From Acidobacteriota bacterium (GTDB lineage Bacteria; Acidobacteriota; Vicinamibacteria; Vicinamibacterales; SCN-69-37): a stretch of 64,000 nucleotides of DNA. Location of the stretch: assembly GCA_009694745.1 (NCBI GenBank), contig SHUF01000004.1, positions 1-64,000 of the forward strand, written 5' to 3'. The notes below the pieces were generated by a model, which saw nothing but the letters and a program-made list of their open reading frames with translations, was not told where the DNA came from and did no database searches. Numbering within the stretch: position 1 is the stretch's first letter; each line of letters starts with the position of its first letter. Position numbers and translations under genes: made by a program. Below are positions 54,466 through 62,600 of the stretch, in pieces.

Positions 54466-55331
54466 TCAGAACTTCCAGACGAAGTTCACGATCGGAAACG
54501 CGAACGCCTCGCCCACCCCGAGGGGAGTGAACAGCCCGATGTCGGCCGACAGTGATTCACCGAGGAAGCGCCCGCCGCCAGAAATCACGGCGTCGCCACC
54601 GATGAAATAGTTTTCTGTGATGAACTTGATGCGGCGACTCACGCGTCGTTCGGCGCCGACCATCAGCATCGCGGTCCCGGTGTTATCCTCCCCGTAGACT
54701 TCATACGCCCATCCCGCTCCCACTGTCACCGCATCGTTGCGCGAGCCGAATGTGCCTGCAGCGTAGGCGATGCCGAAGCTGCCGTCGCCGACGTGCAGGA
54801 AGTGCAAGGCACCTACCGAGACGCTGGCCTTCCGGCCTTCGTAAAGCTGGAACTTGGGCGTGAACCAGAAGGGGTGATCGCCCCCGCCGATGTAGAGCGG
54901 CGTGCCGCCGCCAATCGAGAATCGATCCGTCACCCCGAACTGGATCGTCGGCATGAACAGTTCGTAGGTGCCGAAATAGCCTTCACCCTTCTTCAAGGCA
55001 TGGCCCGTGGGACCAAAGAAGAGCCGAGTGGGATTCGGATCGGCCGGGTAATAGTCTTGACCGACTAGCGTTCCCGCCGCGACGGTGACGGAGGCTACAG
55101 CAGCCCGGGCCAACTCGATGACCGCGCCGCCAGGGGTCCGGAGCACTATGCGCTCAGGCGTGTCGATCTGCAGGTAGCCGTAGTACCGCACGCCGTCCTT
55201 CGTTCGGACCTCGTACATCTGCTGATCGGCGACGGCCGGCACGACTTGCGCAAAGCCGGTGCAACGCTGCTGCCCAGGCCGGGGGCCAGCAGGAATCCCA
55301 GGGCGCAGAAGGATGGTTGCATGAGGCGCAT
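54466..55331 (-). pseudogene. exported hypothetical (beta-barrel-like) protein; signal peptide lies in a different frame from the mature part
   Basis: Signal MRLMQPSFCALGFLLAPGLGSSVAPA is in one frame (start 55331); the mature sequence (F)AQVVPAVADQQMYEVRTKDGVRYYGYLQ is in another; a +1 shift near 55255 would join them. Confidence 0.5.
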
Positions 55332-55443
55332 ATCAAAGTCTCCCTCGATTCGTCGCCGGTATGACGACAGTCCAAGACTGCCGCACATTGCCATGAGAAG
55401 TCGTGAGAAAGTGGTGAGGACTGCTTGAATTGCCGCCTCCGGA

Positions 55444-55490
55444 GCCTCCGCCAAGGCTACGGCGAGGCAAGCCCTGGACCCTGGACCCTA
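55444..55490. repeat. inverted copy of the 2131-2188 dispersed module with GGACCCT units
   Basis: gcctccgccaaggctacggcgaggcaagccctggaccctggaccc. Confidence 0.88.
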
Positions 55491-56102
55491 TTGTCCCCAC
55501 GGTGCGGGCGGTACCGGCACCGGCGTAGTCAGGTCGAACTCCACCCGAAACCGGCGACCCGGCCGCGTTAGCTCGTCGCCGACCATCCGGCTAGGGTGAA
55601 TTTCCATGGCCCAGACATTGGTGTTTGAGACGGCGCGATTCTCACGCGTGAACATCGTTCTTGAGAACTCATCCACCGGGAATTCCTGGCGGGTCGCGGT
55701 GCCCGGCGAGGTCGAGTCACCGCCATACATTGAGACCGTATCCGGCGTTCCGTCCTGATGACGATGGTCGTGTTTGAGCCGCAGGCGGTCAGTCACAAGC
55801 GTCAGTACCCAGGTGCGGGAGCGATCCTCTCCCACGTGAAACGGCACCAGCACCTGCTTGGCTGAGTTGCACGTCTGCACATACATGACCAGCGCCTTGC
55901 CTTCGAACGGGTCATCGGGCGCAGCCGGCTCGTTCGCGACCACCTTACCGGCGAACGCCTGACCACACAGGGCGCCAACAGACAGCAAGAACTGCGACGC
56001 CGGCGAGACTGGAGCGACTGCCGGCGCTGCGCTGCAGGCGGACATCAACAGTAATGAGCCAATGAGCCAATGAGCCAATGAGCCAATGGGGCAATGGGGC
56101 AA
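55488..56102 (-). CDS. hypothetical lipoprotein
   Basis: MPHCPIGSLAHWLIGSLLLMSACSAAP lipobox; 204 aa. Confidence 0.7.
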   Translation of the reverse strand: MPHCPIGSLAHWLIGSLLLMSACSAAPAVAPVSPASQFLLSVGALCGQAFAGKVVANEPAAPDDPFEGKALVMYVQTCNSAKQVLVPFHVGEDRSRTWVLTLVTDRLRLKHDHRHQDGTPDTVSMYGGDSTSPGTATRQEFPVDEFSRTMFTRENRAVSNTNVWAMEIHPSRMVGDELTRPGRRFRVEFDLTTPVPVPPAPWGQ

Positions 56103-56105
56103 TGC
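56052..56105. repeat. tandem array of AATGAGCC(A) / AATGGGGC(A) units
   Basis: aatgagccaatgagccaatgagccaatgagccaatggggcaatggggcaatgct. Confidence 0.92.
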
Positions 56106-58550
56106 TCATCGAATCCCCGAGACATCAAGTGTATACATCCCACGCCCGTAGGTGGAGATGACCAGCACCTGATCCCCAGGGTGATACTGCAGGTCCGACA
56201 CCTGCGTGGACGGCAGGTTGGCGCCGAGCACTTCCCACTTCGCCCCGCCGTTGGTGGTCACATACACACCGAAGTCCGTGCCCACGAACAACACGTTCGG
56301 GTTGGTCGGATGTTCGCGGATGACGTTCACCGGACCTGCGGGAATGTTGTTCACGATGCTGGTGAATGTCTTGCCGTAGTCGGTGGACTTGTAGATATAC
56401 GCCGCGAAGTCGTCGTCTTCACGACCGCGCTGCACCACGTACACCGTGCCCTCGGAGTAGCGAGAGGGCACGAGTCCTGAGAACCACTTCCGCATCGGCA
56501 ACTTGCTCGTGAGTTCGGTCCACTCCTTGCCGCTGTCAATCGTCGTATGCAACCGCCCATCATCGCTCCCGACATACATCAAGCCAGCTTTCCTCGGTGA
56601 CTCGGCCAAGGCGACGATGGTCTGGTAGGGGATGGCGTTGGAGTTCTTGATCAGCATCTCCGCCGCGTTGTTGTTCGTGAGGTCCGGGCTCATGATTTCC
56701 CACTTGTCGCCGCGGCTCGTGGACTTGTAGACCGACTGGTAGCCCGCGTAGATGATCGTGTTGTCGTGGGGCGAGATGATGATCGGCGCCATCCACTGCG
56801 CGCGCAGTTCCGCGTCCGGCGGATTCTCGGGCTGGATGTTCGTCACCCGTTGCGGACCCTGAGGCGCAGGCGGCTGGGCGGGTGTGGCCGCGCCGGCGCC
56901 GCGGCCTCGGCCTCGCGCGGCGGCAGCCACGCCCAGGTCGGTGCGGCTGAAGTTGCCATAGAAGCCGTGCGTATAGACGATGTTCGGGTTGGTCGGGTCG
57001 ATGGAGTGGTTCGAGCCTTCACCACCGGGCGCACCCTCCCACGCCACGGCCGGGATGGCGCCGCGGCCCTTCGAGACGTCCACCAGCCCACGACGACTGC
57101 CATGGTCTTGAATCGAGCCGTACGCCCATGACGCGGGTCGAGTGGTGTCGAGCGACACGTTGTAGAACTGCGCGCCTGCGGCTGATACGGCAAACACCCA
57201 CGTCTTGCCGTCGTCGAGCGAATGATAAACACCGCCGTCGTTTGCGTTGTAAAGCTTGAGCGGATCCTTCGGATCGATCCACAGGCCGTGGTGGTCGCCG
57301 TGCACGCCGCCGGTTGCGCTGCCATCGATATTGCTGGTGGAGGCACCTGTGGCGTTACTGAACGTTTTGCCGGCATCGACCGATCGGTTCATGCCCAGAC
57401 CCAGTGTGTAGATCGTGTTCTCGTTGACGGGATCAACCCGAATCTGGCCAAACACCCATCCGTACGTGCCTGAGTGCTGAATCATGAAGTTGTTGTTCTC
57501 GCTGACCTTCCGCCAGCTCGCACCCTTGTCGTCAGTGCGGTAGATCTCGGCGGCCTTTATGCGGCCGTTGGTGATGGCACGGCCGTACGCGTCGCGCTCG
57601 CCTGCCTGCGGACCGCGGCCCTCTTCATAGTTGTCCACGAACGCGTAGAGCACGTTCGGGTTCGACCGCGCGATGTCGATACCGATGCGCCCACGGAACT
57701 GTGGCGCCGGCAGCCCCTGGCTCAAGTCCTGCCACGTCCGGCCACCGTCGGTGGACTTCACCACGCCGCCCTCGTTGTAACCGGGTTCCACGCGCGGGTC
57801 GCTCCACTTGCGACGGATGCGCTGCCACATGGCGGCGTACAACACGTTCGGGTCAGTCGGGTCCATCACCAGGTCGATGGCGCCCGTGCGCGGACTCTTG
57901 TAGTGCACCTTGGTCCAGTTGCGCCCGCCGTCGGTCGTCTTGAACACGCCGCGCATGGCGTTGTCAGTCCATTCATGCCCTGACGCCGCCACATACACGA
58001 TGTCCGGATTGGTGGGATGCACGATGATGCGCGCGATGGTCTGTGTGTCGGCCAGCCCCATGTGCGTGAACGTCTTGCCGGCATCCGTGGACTTGTAGAT
58101 GCCCACGCCGGCCATGGACGCGCGGAAGATATTGGCTTCGCCCGTGCCGACCCAGACGATGTTCGGGTTTGAGGGAGCAACCGCAACGTCGCCGATGCTC
58201 GTGGAGGCCTCATGTTCGAAGATGGCGCGCCACGACTTGCCGTGGTCTTCGCTCTTCCAGAGGCCGCTGGTGGCGTAGGCCGCGTAAATGTGCCGCTGGC
58301 CGCCCACGTCCACCACCGCCACGTCCGTGGCGCGTCCGCTGATATTGGTGGGGCCCAGGGACTGCCAGGTGGCGCCCCGGTACGGGGAGGCCCGGCGCAT
58401 CGACTGATAGGTGCCCCACGCCTTCAGGAGGCCGTCGGCATCCATGCGGGCCAGGGCCTGGGCCCAGGGCGTTGCGATTCCCGCTGCGGTGACGAACGCG
58501 GCACCAGCCAGCACACTGCCAAATAAAAATCGACGCATGGGTGTCCTCAT
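56106..58550 (-). CDS. BNR/VPS10-like beta-propeller exported protein (sortilin-like)
   Basis: Signal peptide; repeated SxDxGxxW motifs (KSEDHGKSWRAIFE, KSTDAGKTFTHMG, KTTDGGRNWTKV, KSTDGGRTWQDL). Confidence 0.92.
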   Translation of the reverse strand: MRTPMRRFLFGSVLAGAAFVTAAGIATPWAQALARMDADGLLKAWGTYQSMRRASPYRGATWQSLGPTNISGRATDVAVVDVGGQRHIYAAYATSGLWKSEDHGKSWRAIFEHEASTSIGDVAVAPSNPNIVWVGTGEANIFRASMAGVGIYKSTDAGKTFTHMGLADTQTIARIIVHPTNPDIVYVAASGHEWTDNAMRGVFKTTDGGRNWTKVHYKSPRTGAIDLVMDPTDPNVLYAAMWQRIRRKWSDPRVEPGYNEGGVVKSTDGGRTWQDLSQGLPAPQFRGRIGIDIARSNPNVLYAFVDNYEEGRGPQAGERDAYGRAITNGRIKAAEIYRTDDKGASWRKVSENNNFMIQHSGTYGWVFGQIRVDPVNENTIYTLGLGMNRSVDAGKTFSNATGASTSNIDGSATGGVHGDHHGLWIDPKDPLKLYNANDGGVYHSLDDGKTWVFAVSAAGAQFYNVSLDTTRPASWAYGSIQDHGSRRGLVDVSKGRGAIPAVAWEGAPGGEGSNHSIDPTNPNIVYTHGFYGNFSRTDLGVAAAARGRGRGAGAATPAQPPAPQGPQRVTNIQPENPPDAELRAQWMAPIIISPHDNTIIYAGYQSVYKSTSRGDKWEIMSPDLTNNNAAEMLIKNSNAIPYQTIVALAESPRKAGLMYVGSDDGRLHTTIDSGKEWTELTSKLPMRKWFSGLVPSRYSEGTVYVVQRGREDDDFAAYIYKSTDYGKTFTSIVNNIPAGPVNVIREHPTNPNVLFVGTDFGVYVTTNGGAKWEVLGANLPSTQVSDLQYHPGDQVLVISTYGRGMYTLDVSGIR

Positions 58551-58575
58551 GTAAATCTCGTAATATTACCGGGCG

Positions 58576-59724
58576 ATGTCGCGCCCGCCCATCTACCTCG
58601 ACTATCACGCCACGACGCCCGTGGACCCGCGGGTCCTCGAGGCCATGCTGCCTTACTTTACCGAAGTCTTCGGTAATCCCGCATCTTCAAGCCACCAGTG
58701 GGGCTGGAAGGCCCAGGAGGCGGTGGAAGAGGCCCGCCGACGCGTCGCGGCCCTCATCGGGGGCACCGCCCGCGAAATTACGTTCACGAGTGGCGCGACC
58801 GAATCGAATAACTTCGCCATCAAGGGCGTGGCGGCGTCGGCTCCGGAAGGACGCCGGCATATGGTCTGCTCTGCCATCGAGCACAAGTCTGTGCTTGAGG
58901 GCTGCAAGAGTCTCGAGAAGCAGGGCTGGACGTGCACCGTCGTGCCGGTGGGCCGCGACGGCCGGCTGGACCTGAATGCGCTCGACGATGCCGTGACCGA
59001 TGCCACCGCGCTTGTCAGTGTCATGGCCGCCAACAACGAAGTGGGCGTGTTGCAGCCCATGGCCGAAATCGCGTCCGTCGCCCACGCGAAGGGCGCGCTG
59101 TTTCACACCGACGCCGCGCAAGCCGTGGGCAAGGTGCCGGTGGACGTGCAGGCGGCCCACGTGGACCTGCTCTCACTCACCGGGCACAAGATTTACGGCC
59201 CGAAGGGCTGTGGCGCACTCTACATCCGCCGGCGCACGGAGCTGGCGCCGCTCATCATTGGCGGCGGCCAAGAGCGCGGCATGCGGTCTGGCACCCTCAA
59301 CGTCCCCGGCATCGTCGGCCTGGGGTACGCCTGTCTCATCGACAAGCGGGACATGGCGGTGGAGAGCGCAAGGCTCGCCGGTTTGCGTAATCGTCTGCTG
59401 GACGGTTTGCGTACGCAGGTTGGCGGCGTCACGGTGAGCGGGTCGATGGAACATCGCCTGCCGCACAACCTGCACGTCGGGTTTGAGGGCGTGGACGGCT
59501 CGTCGCTGATGATTGGCATCTCCGACATTGCAGTCTCTTCAGGCTCGGCGTGCAGCTCGGCCTCGGCCACCCCATCGCATGTCCTGCTGGCGCTGTTTGG
59601 ACCTGACCACGTGCCATCGGCTACGATCAGGTTTGGGCTCGGTCGCCACACGACCGACGCTGACATCGACTACGCCATCGAAAAATTTGCGGCGGTGGTC
59701 AGGCGCTTGCGCGAGGCGGAATGA
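58576..59724 (+). CDS. cysteine desulfurase (NifS/IscS type)
   Basis: IYLDYHATTPVDPRVLEAMLPYFTEVFGNPASSSHQWG; LSLTGHKIYGPKGCGALYIRR; SSGSACSSASATPSHVLLAL. Confidence 0.95.
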   Translation: MSRPPIYLDYHATTPVDPRVLEAMLPYFTEVFGNPASSSHQWGWKAQEAVEEARRRVAALIGGTAREITFTSGATESNNFAIKGVAASAPEGRRHMVCSAIEHKSVLEGCKSLEKQGWTCTVVPVGRDGRLDLNALDDAVTDATALVSVMAANNEVGVLQPMAEIASVAHAKGALFHTDAAQAVGKVPVDVQAAHVDLLSLTGHKIYGPKGCGALYIRRRTELAPLIIGGGQERGMRSGTLNVPGIVGLGYACLIDKRDMAVESARLAGLRNRLLDGLRTQVGGVTVSGSMEHRLPHNLHVGFEGVDGSSLMIGISDIAVSSGSACSSASATPSHVLLALFGPDHVPSATIRFGLGRHTTDADIDYAIEKFAAVVRRLREAE

Positions 59725-60548
59725 AGATCACCGTTGCTCACAGTCCGGATTCCGATGACGCGTTCATGTTTTTTGGTTTGGCCAGCGGCGCCGTGCAGGT
59801 GTCGGGCATTGAGGTAGACCAGGTTCTGTCAGACATCGAAACCCTCAATCGCGCTGCGTTCGAGGGCCGCTACGAAGTGACCGCCGTGTCCTTCCATGCC
59901 TACGCGCACCTGCTCGACAAATACGCGCTGCTGCCGCACGGCTCGAGCATGGGCGACAACTACGGGCCCATCCTGGTCTCCACTAGGCCGCTGCCATCGG
60001 ATTCGCTGAAGGGCGTCAAGGTCGGCGTGCCAGGTCTGCTGACCACGGCGTTCCTTGCTCTGAAAATGTACGACCCCGACTTCGACTACGAGGTCATTCC
60101 CTTCGATGAAATCCAGCAGGCCGTGCTCGAAGGTCGCGTGGACGCCGGGCTGCTCATCCATGAGGGCCAGCTCACGTACCAGGCCGAAGGGTTCTGCAAG
60201 ATTGTGGACCTGGGGGAGTGGTGGTTCGAACGCACGGGCGGGCTGCCCCTGCCGCTCGGTGGCAACATCATCCGTCGCGATATGGGACCCGAGTTGATGC
60301 GCACGGTCTCGACCATGCTGCACGACAGCATTGCGTATGCGCTCAACAATCGAGAGGCGGGCGTGGAGTATGCGCAACAGTTTGGGCGCGGTCTCGACCA
60401 GAAAGACACCGACAAATTTGTCGGCATGTACGTGAACGCGCTCACGCTCAACTACGGCACTCGCGGTCGCGCAGCACTCGAACGCTTCTTCGACGAAGCG
60501 TTTGAAAAGGGACTGATCCCGAATCGTGTGCCCGTCGAGTTCGTCTGA
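59721..60548 (+). CDS. mqnD: 1,4-dihydroxy-6-naphthoate synthase (futalosine menaquinone pathway, MqnD)
   Basis: AHSPDSDDAFMFFGLASGAV; EVTAVSFHAYAHLLDKYALLPHGSSMGDNYGPILVS. Confidence 0.88.
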   Translation: MKITVAHSPDSDDAFMFFGLASGAVQVSGIEVDQVLSDIETLNRAAFEGRYEVTAVSFHAYAHLLDKYALLPHGSSMGDNYGPILVSTRPLPSDSLKGVKVGVPGLLTTAFLALKMYDPDFDYEVIPFDEIQQAVLEGRVDAGLLIHEGQLTYQAEGFCKIVDLGEWWFERTGGLPLPLGGNIIRRDMGPELMRTVSTMLHDSIAYALNNREAGVEYAQQFGRGLDQKDTDKFVGMYVNALTLNYGTRGRAALERFFDEAFEKGLIPNRVPVEFV

Positions 60549-60561
60549 CCTGAGACCAGAC

Positions 60562-61176
60562 TTACTGAGTACGGTCGTAGACGCGCTTGATCTCGACTTT
60601 GGGCATCCGAACCATGATGTTTGAGGTCTCGACCGTCACCACGAGCTGCTTGCCGTCGGCGCTCACGGTGTAGTCCTCAACGACCTTCAGTGATTCCTTC
60701 GTCTCCATCTCGCGGCGAAGGACCTTGCCGTTCCACTTCACCTTGATGTCCACGGGACCCGCCGGGGTCGTCATCACGGACTTCTTGCTGTCCGTCGTGT
60801 ACTTGTACATCAGCCCCCTGGCCGGGTCGGGATCGTAGGCGAGCACGACGTCTTTGGCCGTGGCTTGAATGCCCAGCAGGGATGGCGCCGTACGGAACAT
60901 CTTCAGGTGCGCGTTGAAGCGCTGCAGTTCTTCCGGACCCAAATCGCCGCCGGGCGCCGGACCCCGGCCCGGCGCGGCAAAATTGTCGCCGCGGCCACCG
61001 CCACGACTGCCCCTGGCGCCTGCGCCGGCGGGACCATTCGGATTGATGCTCTCGTCCATGTTCAGTTTCCATCCGCCCGAGAGTGCCGCGGCCGGATCGG
61101 CCGCCTGGGCCAACACGGACGCGTGGTGCGCGAGTAACGATATGGCCAGCGTGGTGAGGACACGTTTCAACTGCAT
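60562..61176 (-). CDS. exported hypothetical protein with Gly/Arg-rich insert
   Basis: MQLKRVLTTLAISLLAHHASVLAQA; LSGGWKLNMDESINPNGPAGAGARGSRGGGRGDNFAAPGRGPAPGGD. Confidence 0.75.
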   Translation of the reverse strand: MQLKRVLTTLAISLLAHHASVLAQAADPAAALSGGWKLNMDESINPNGPAGAGARGSRGGGRGDNFAAPGRGPAPGGDLGPEELQRFNAHLKMFRTAPSLLGIQATAKDVVLAYDPDPARGLMYKYTTDSKKSVMTTPAGPVDIKVKWNGKVLRREMETKESLKVVEDYTVSADGKQLVVTVETSNIMVRMPKVEIKRVYDRTQ

Positions 61177-61310
61177 GATCTGACTCCCGGCTGTGGATGC
61201 TACCTCTGGAGTGCCCTGACGGGCAATCCATGGGTCTGTAACCGTATCGAACCGTGCCATCAGCTGCCCCCTTCTGTTGACGGGCAGCAGATGGTGTACC
61301 GTCCCAGTCC

Positions 61311-62567
61311 ATGCCGGACCCTTCACTTCGCCGCGGAAGGCGAACGCTGCTTGCGTTTACGTTTCTTCTCTCGCTGATTACCTTTCTGGACCGTGTCGCG
61401 ATAGGTGCCGCGGCCGGGCCGATTCGTGAGGAGCTACAGCTTAGCCCTGCGGCGCTTGGGTGGGCCTTCAGCGCCTTTACGTTTGCCTATGCGGCCTTTG
61501 AAATTCCTACCGGGTGGATGGGGGATGTATTTGGGCCCCGCAAGATCCTGGCCCGCATCGTGCTGTGGTGGTCGGCATTTACAGCGGCCACGGGTCTGGC
61601 CTGGAATTTTTCGTCGCTCGTCACGGTCCGATTTCTCTTCGGCATGGGTGAGGCGGGCGCCTACCCGAATATCTCCCGCAGCTTCGCGCGGTGGTTTCCG
61701 GTCAGCGAGCGCGGTTTTGCCCATGGCGTCGTGTTTATGGGTAGTCGCGTGGGTGGCGCGATCACCGTGCCGCTCGTGGCCTACCTGATTGGTGCCATTG
61801 GCTGGCGCGAAGCGTTTTATGTTCTCGGAGCGATTGGCGCCGTCTGGAGCGTGTTCTGGTGGCGCTGGTTCCGGGATGAGCCTGCAGGTCATCCTTCCGT
61901 GAGCCCGGCAGAACTCCAGGAGATTCAATCCGGCCTCGTGGTCCATCACACCAAAACGCGCCTCAAGAGCCTGCTCAACCTGAACCTGCTGCTGCTGTGT
62001 CTGATGTACTTCTGCGTCATCTATGGTCTGTACTTCTATCTAACCTGGCTGCCGACGTACTTCAAAGAAGCCCGGGGCTTCACCACCCAGCAAGCGGCTC
62101 TGCTCTCGTCGATGGTGCTGCTCACCGGTGGCGTCATGACGATTGTCGGCGGCTGGTTGACCGATTACCTCGCGAAGCGGTACGGACTCAAGGTGGCGCG
62201 CTCGCTTGGCGCAATCGCGTTGCCGCTCAGTGGGACGTGCCTGATTGCGGCGGCGCTCACGGGGCATCCGCTTCTCGCCGCATTTTTCTTCGCCGGCGCG
62301 GCAGGCCTTGCCGACATGTGTCTCAGCCCTTCATGGGCGATGTGTCACGACATCGGCGGCGATGCCGCCGGCACCGTGTCCGGCGCCATGAACACCTTTG
62401 GCAATCTGGGTGGCGCGCTCAGCCCATTGGTGGTGGGTTACGCGCTTGAGTGGTTCCAGTCGTGGCATACGCCACTGCTCATTGGAGGCGGCGTCTACAT
62501 CCTCGGTGGCATCCTGACGCTGTTGGTGAATCCCAATAAACCCCTCGAGACGGACACTCGGGCTTGA
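61311..62567 (+). CDS. MFS transporter (anion:cation symporter-like)
   Basis: LITFLDRVAIGAAAGPIREELQLSPAALGWAFSAFTFAYAAFEIPTGWMGDVFGPRKIL; FLFGMGEAGAYPNISRSFARWFPVSERG. Confidence 0.92.
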   Translation: MPDPSLRRGRRTLLAFTFLLSLITFLDRVAIGAAAGPIREELQLSPAALGWAFSAFTFAYAAFEIPTGWMGDVFGPRKILARIVLWWSAFTAATGLAWNFSSLVTVRFLFGMGEAGAYPNISRSFARWFPVSERGFAHGVVFMGSRVGGAITVPLVAYLIGAIGWREAFYVLGAIGAVWSVFWWRWFRDEPAGHPSVSPAELQEIQSGLVVHHTKTRLKSLLNLNLLLLCLMYFCVIYGLYFYLTWLPTYFKEARGFTTQQAALLSSMVLLTGGVMTIVGGWLTDYLAKRYGLKVARSLGAIALPLSGTCLIAAALTGHPLLAAFFFAGAAGLADMCLSPSWAMCHDIGGDAAGTVSGAMNTFGNLGGALSPLVVGYALEWFQSWHTPLLIGGGVYILGGILTLLVNPNKPLETDTRA

Positions 62568-62580
62568 GCACCAGCCCGAG
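62557..62580. repeat. hairpin CTCGGGCT-TGAGCACC-AGCCCGAG containing the MFS stop codon
   Basis: ctcgggcttgagcaccagcccgag read directly. Confidence 0.7.
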
Positions 62581-62600
62581 CTACGTACTGCCAAAGCCCC

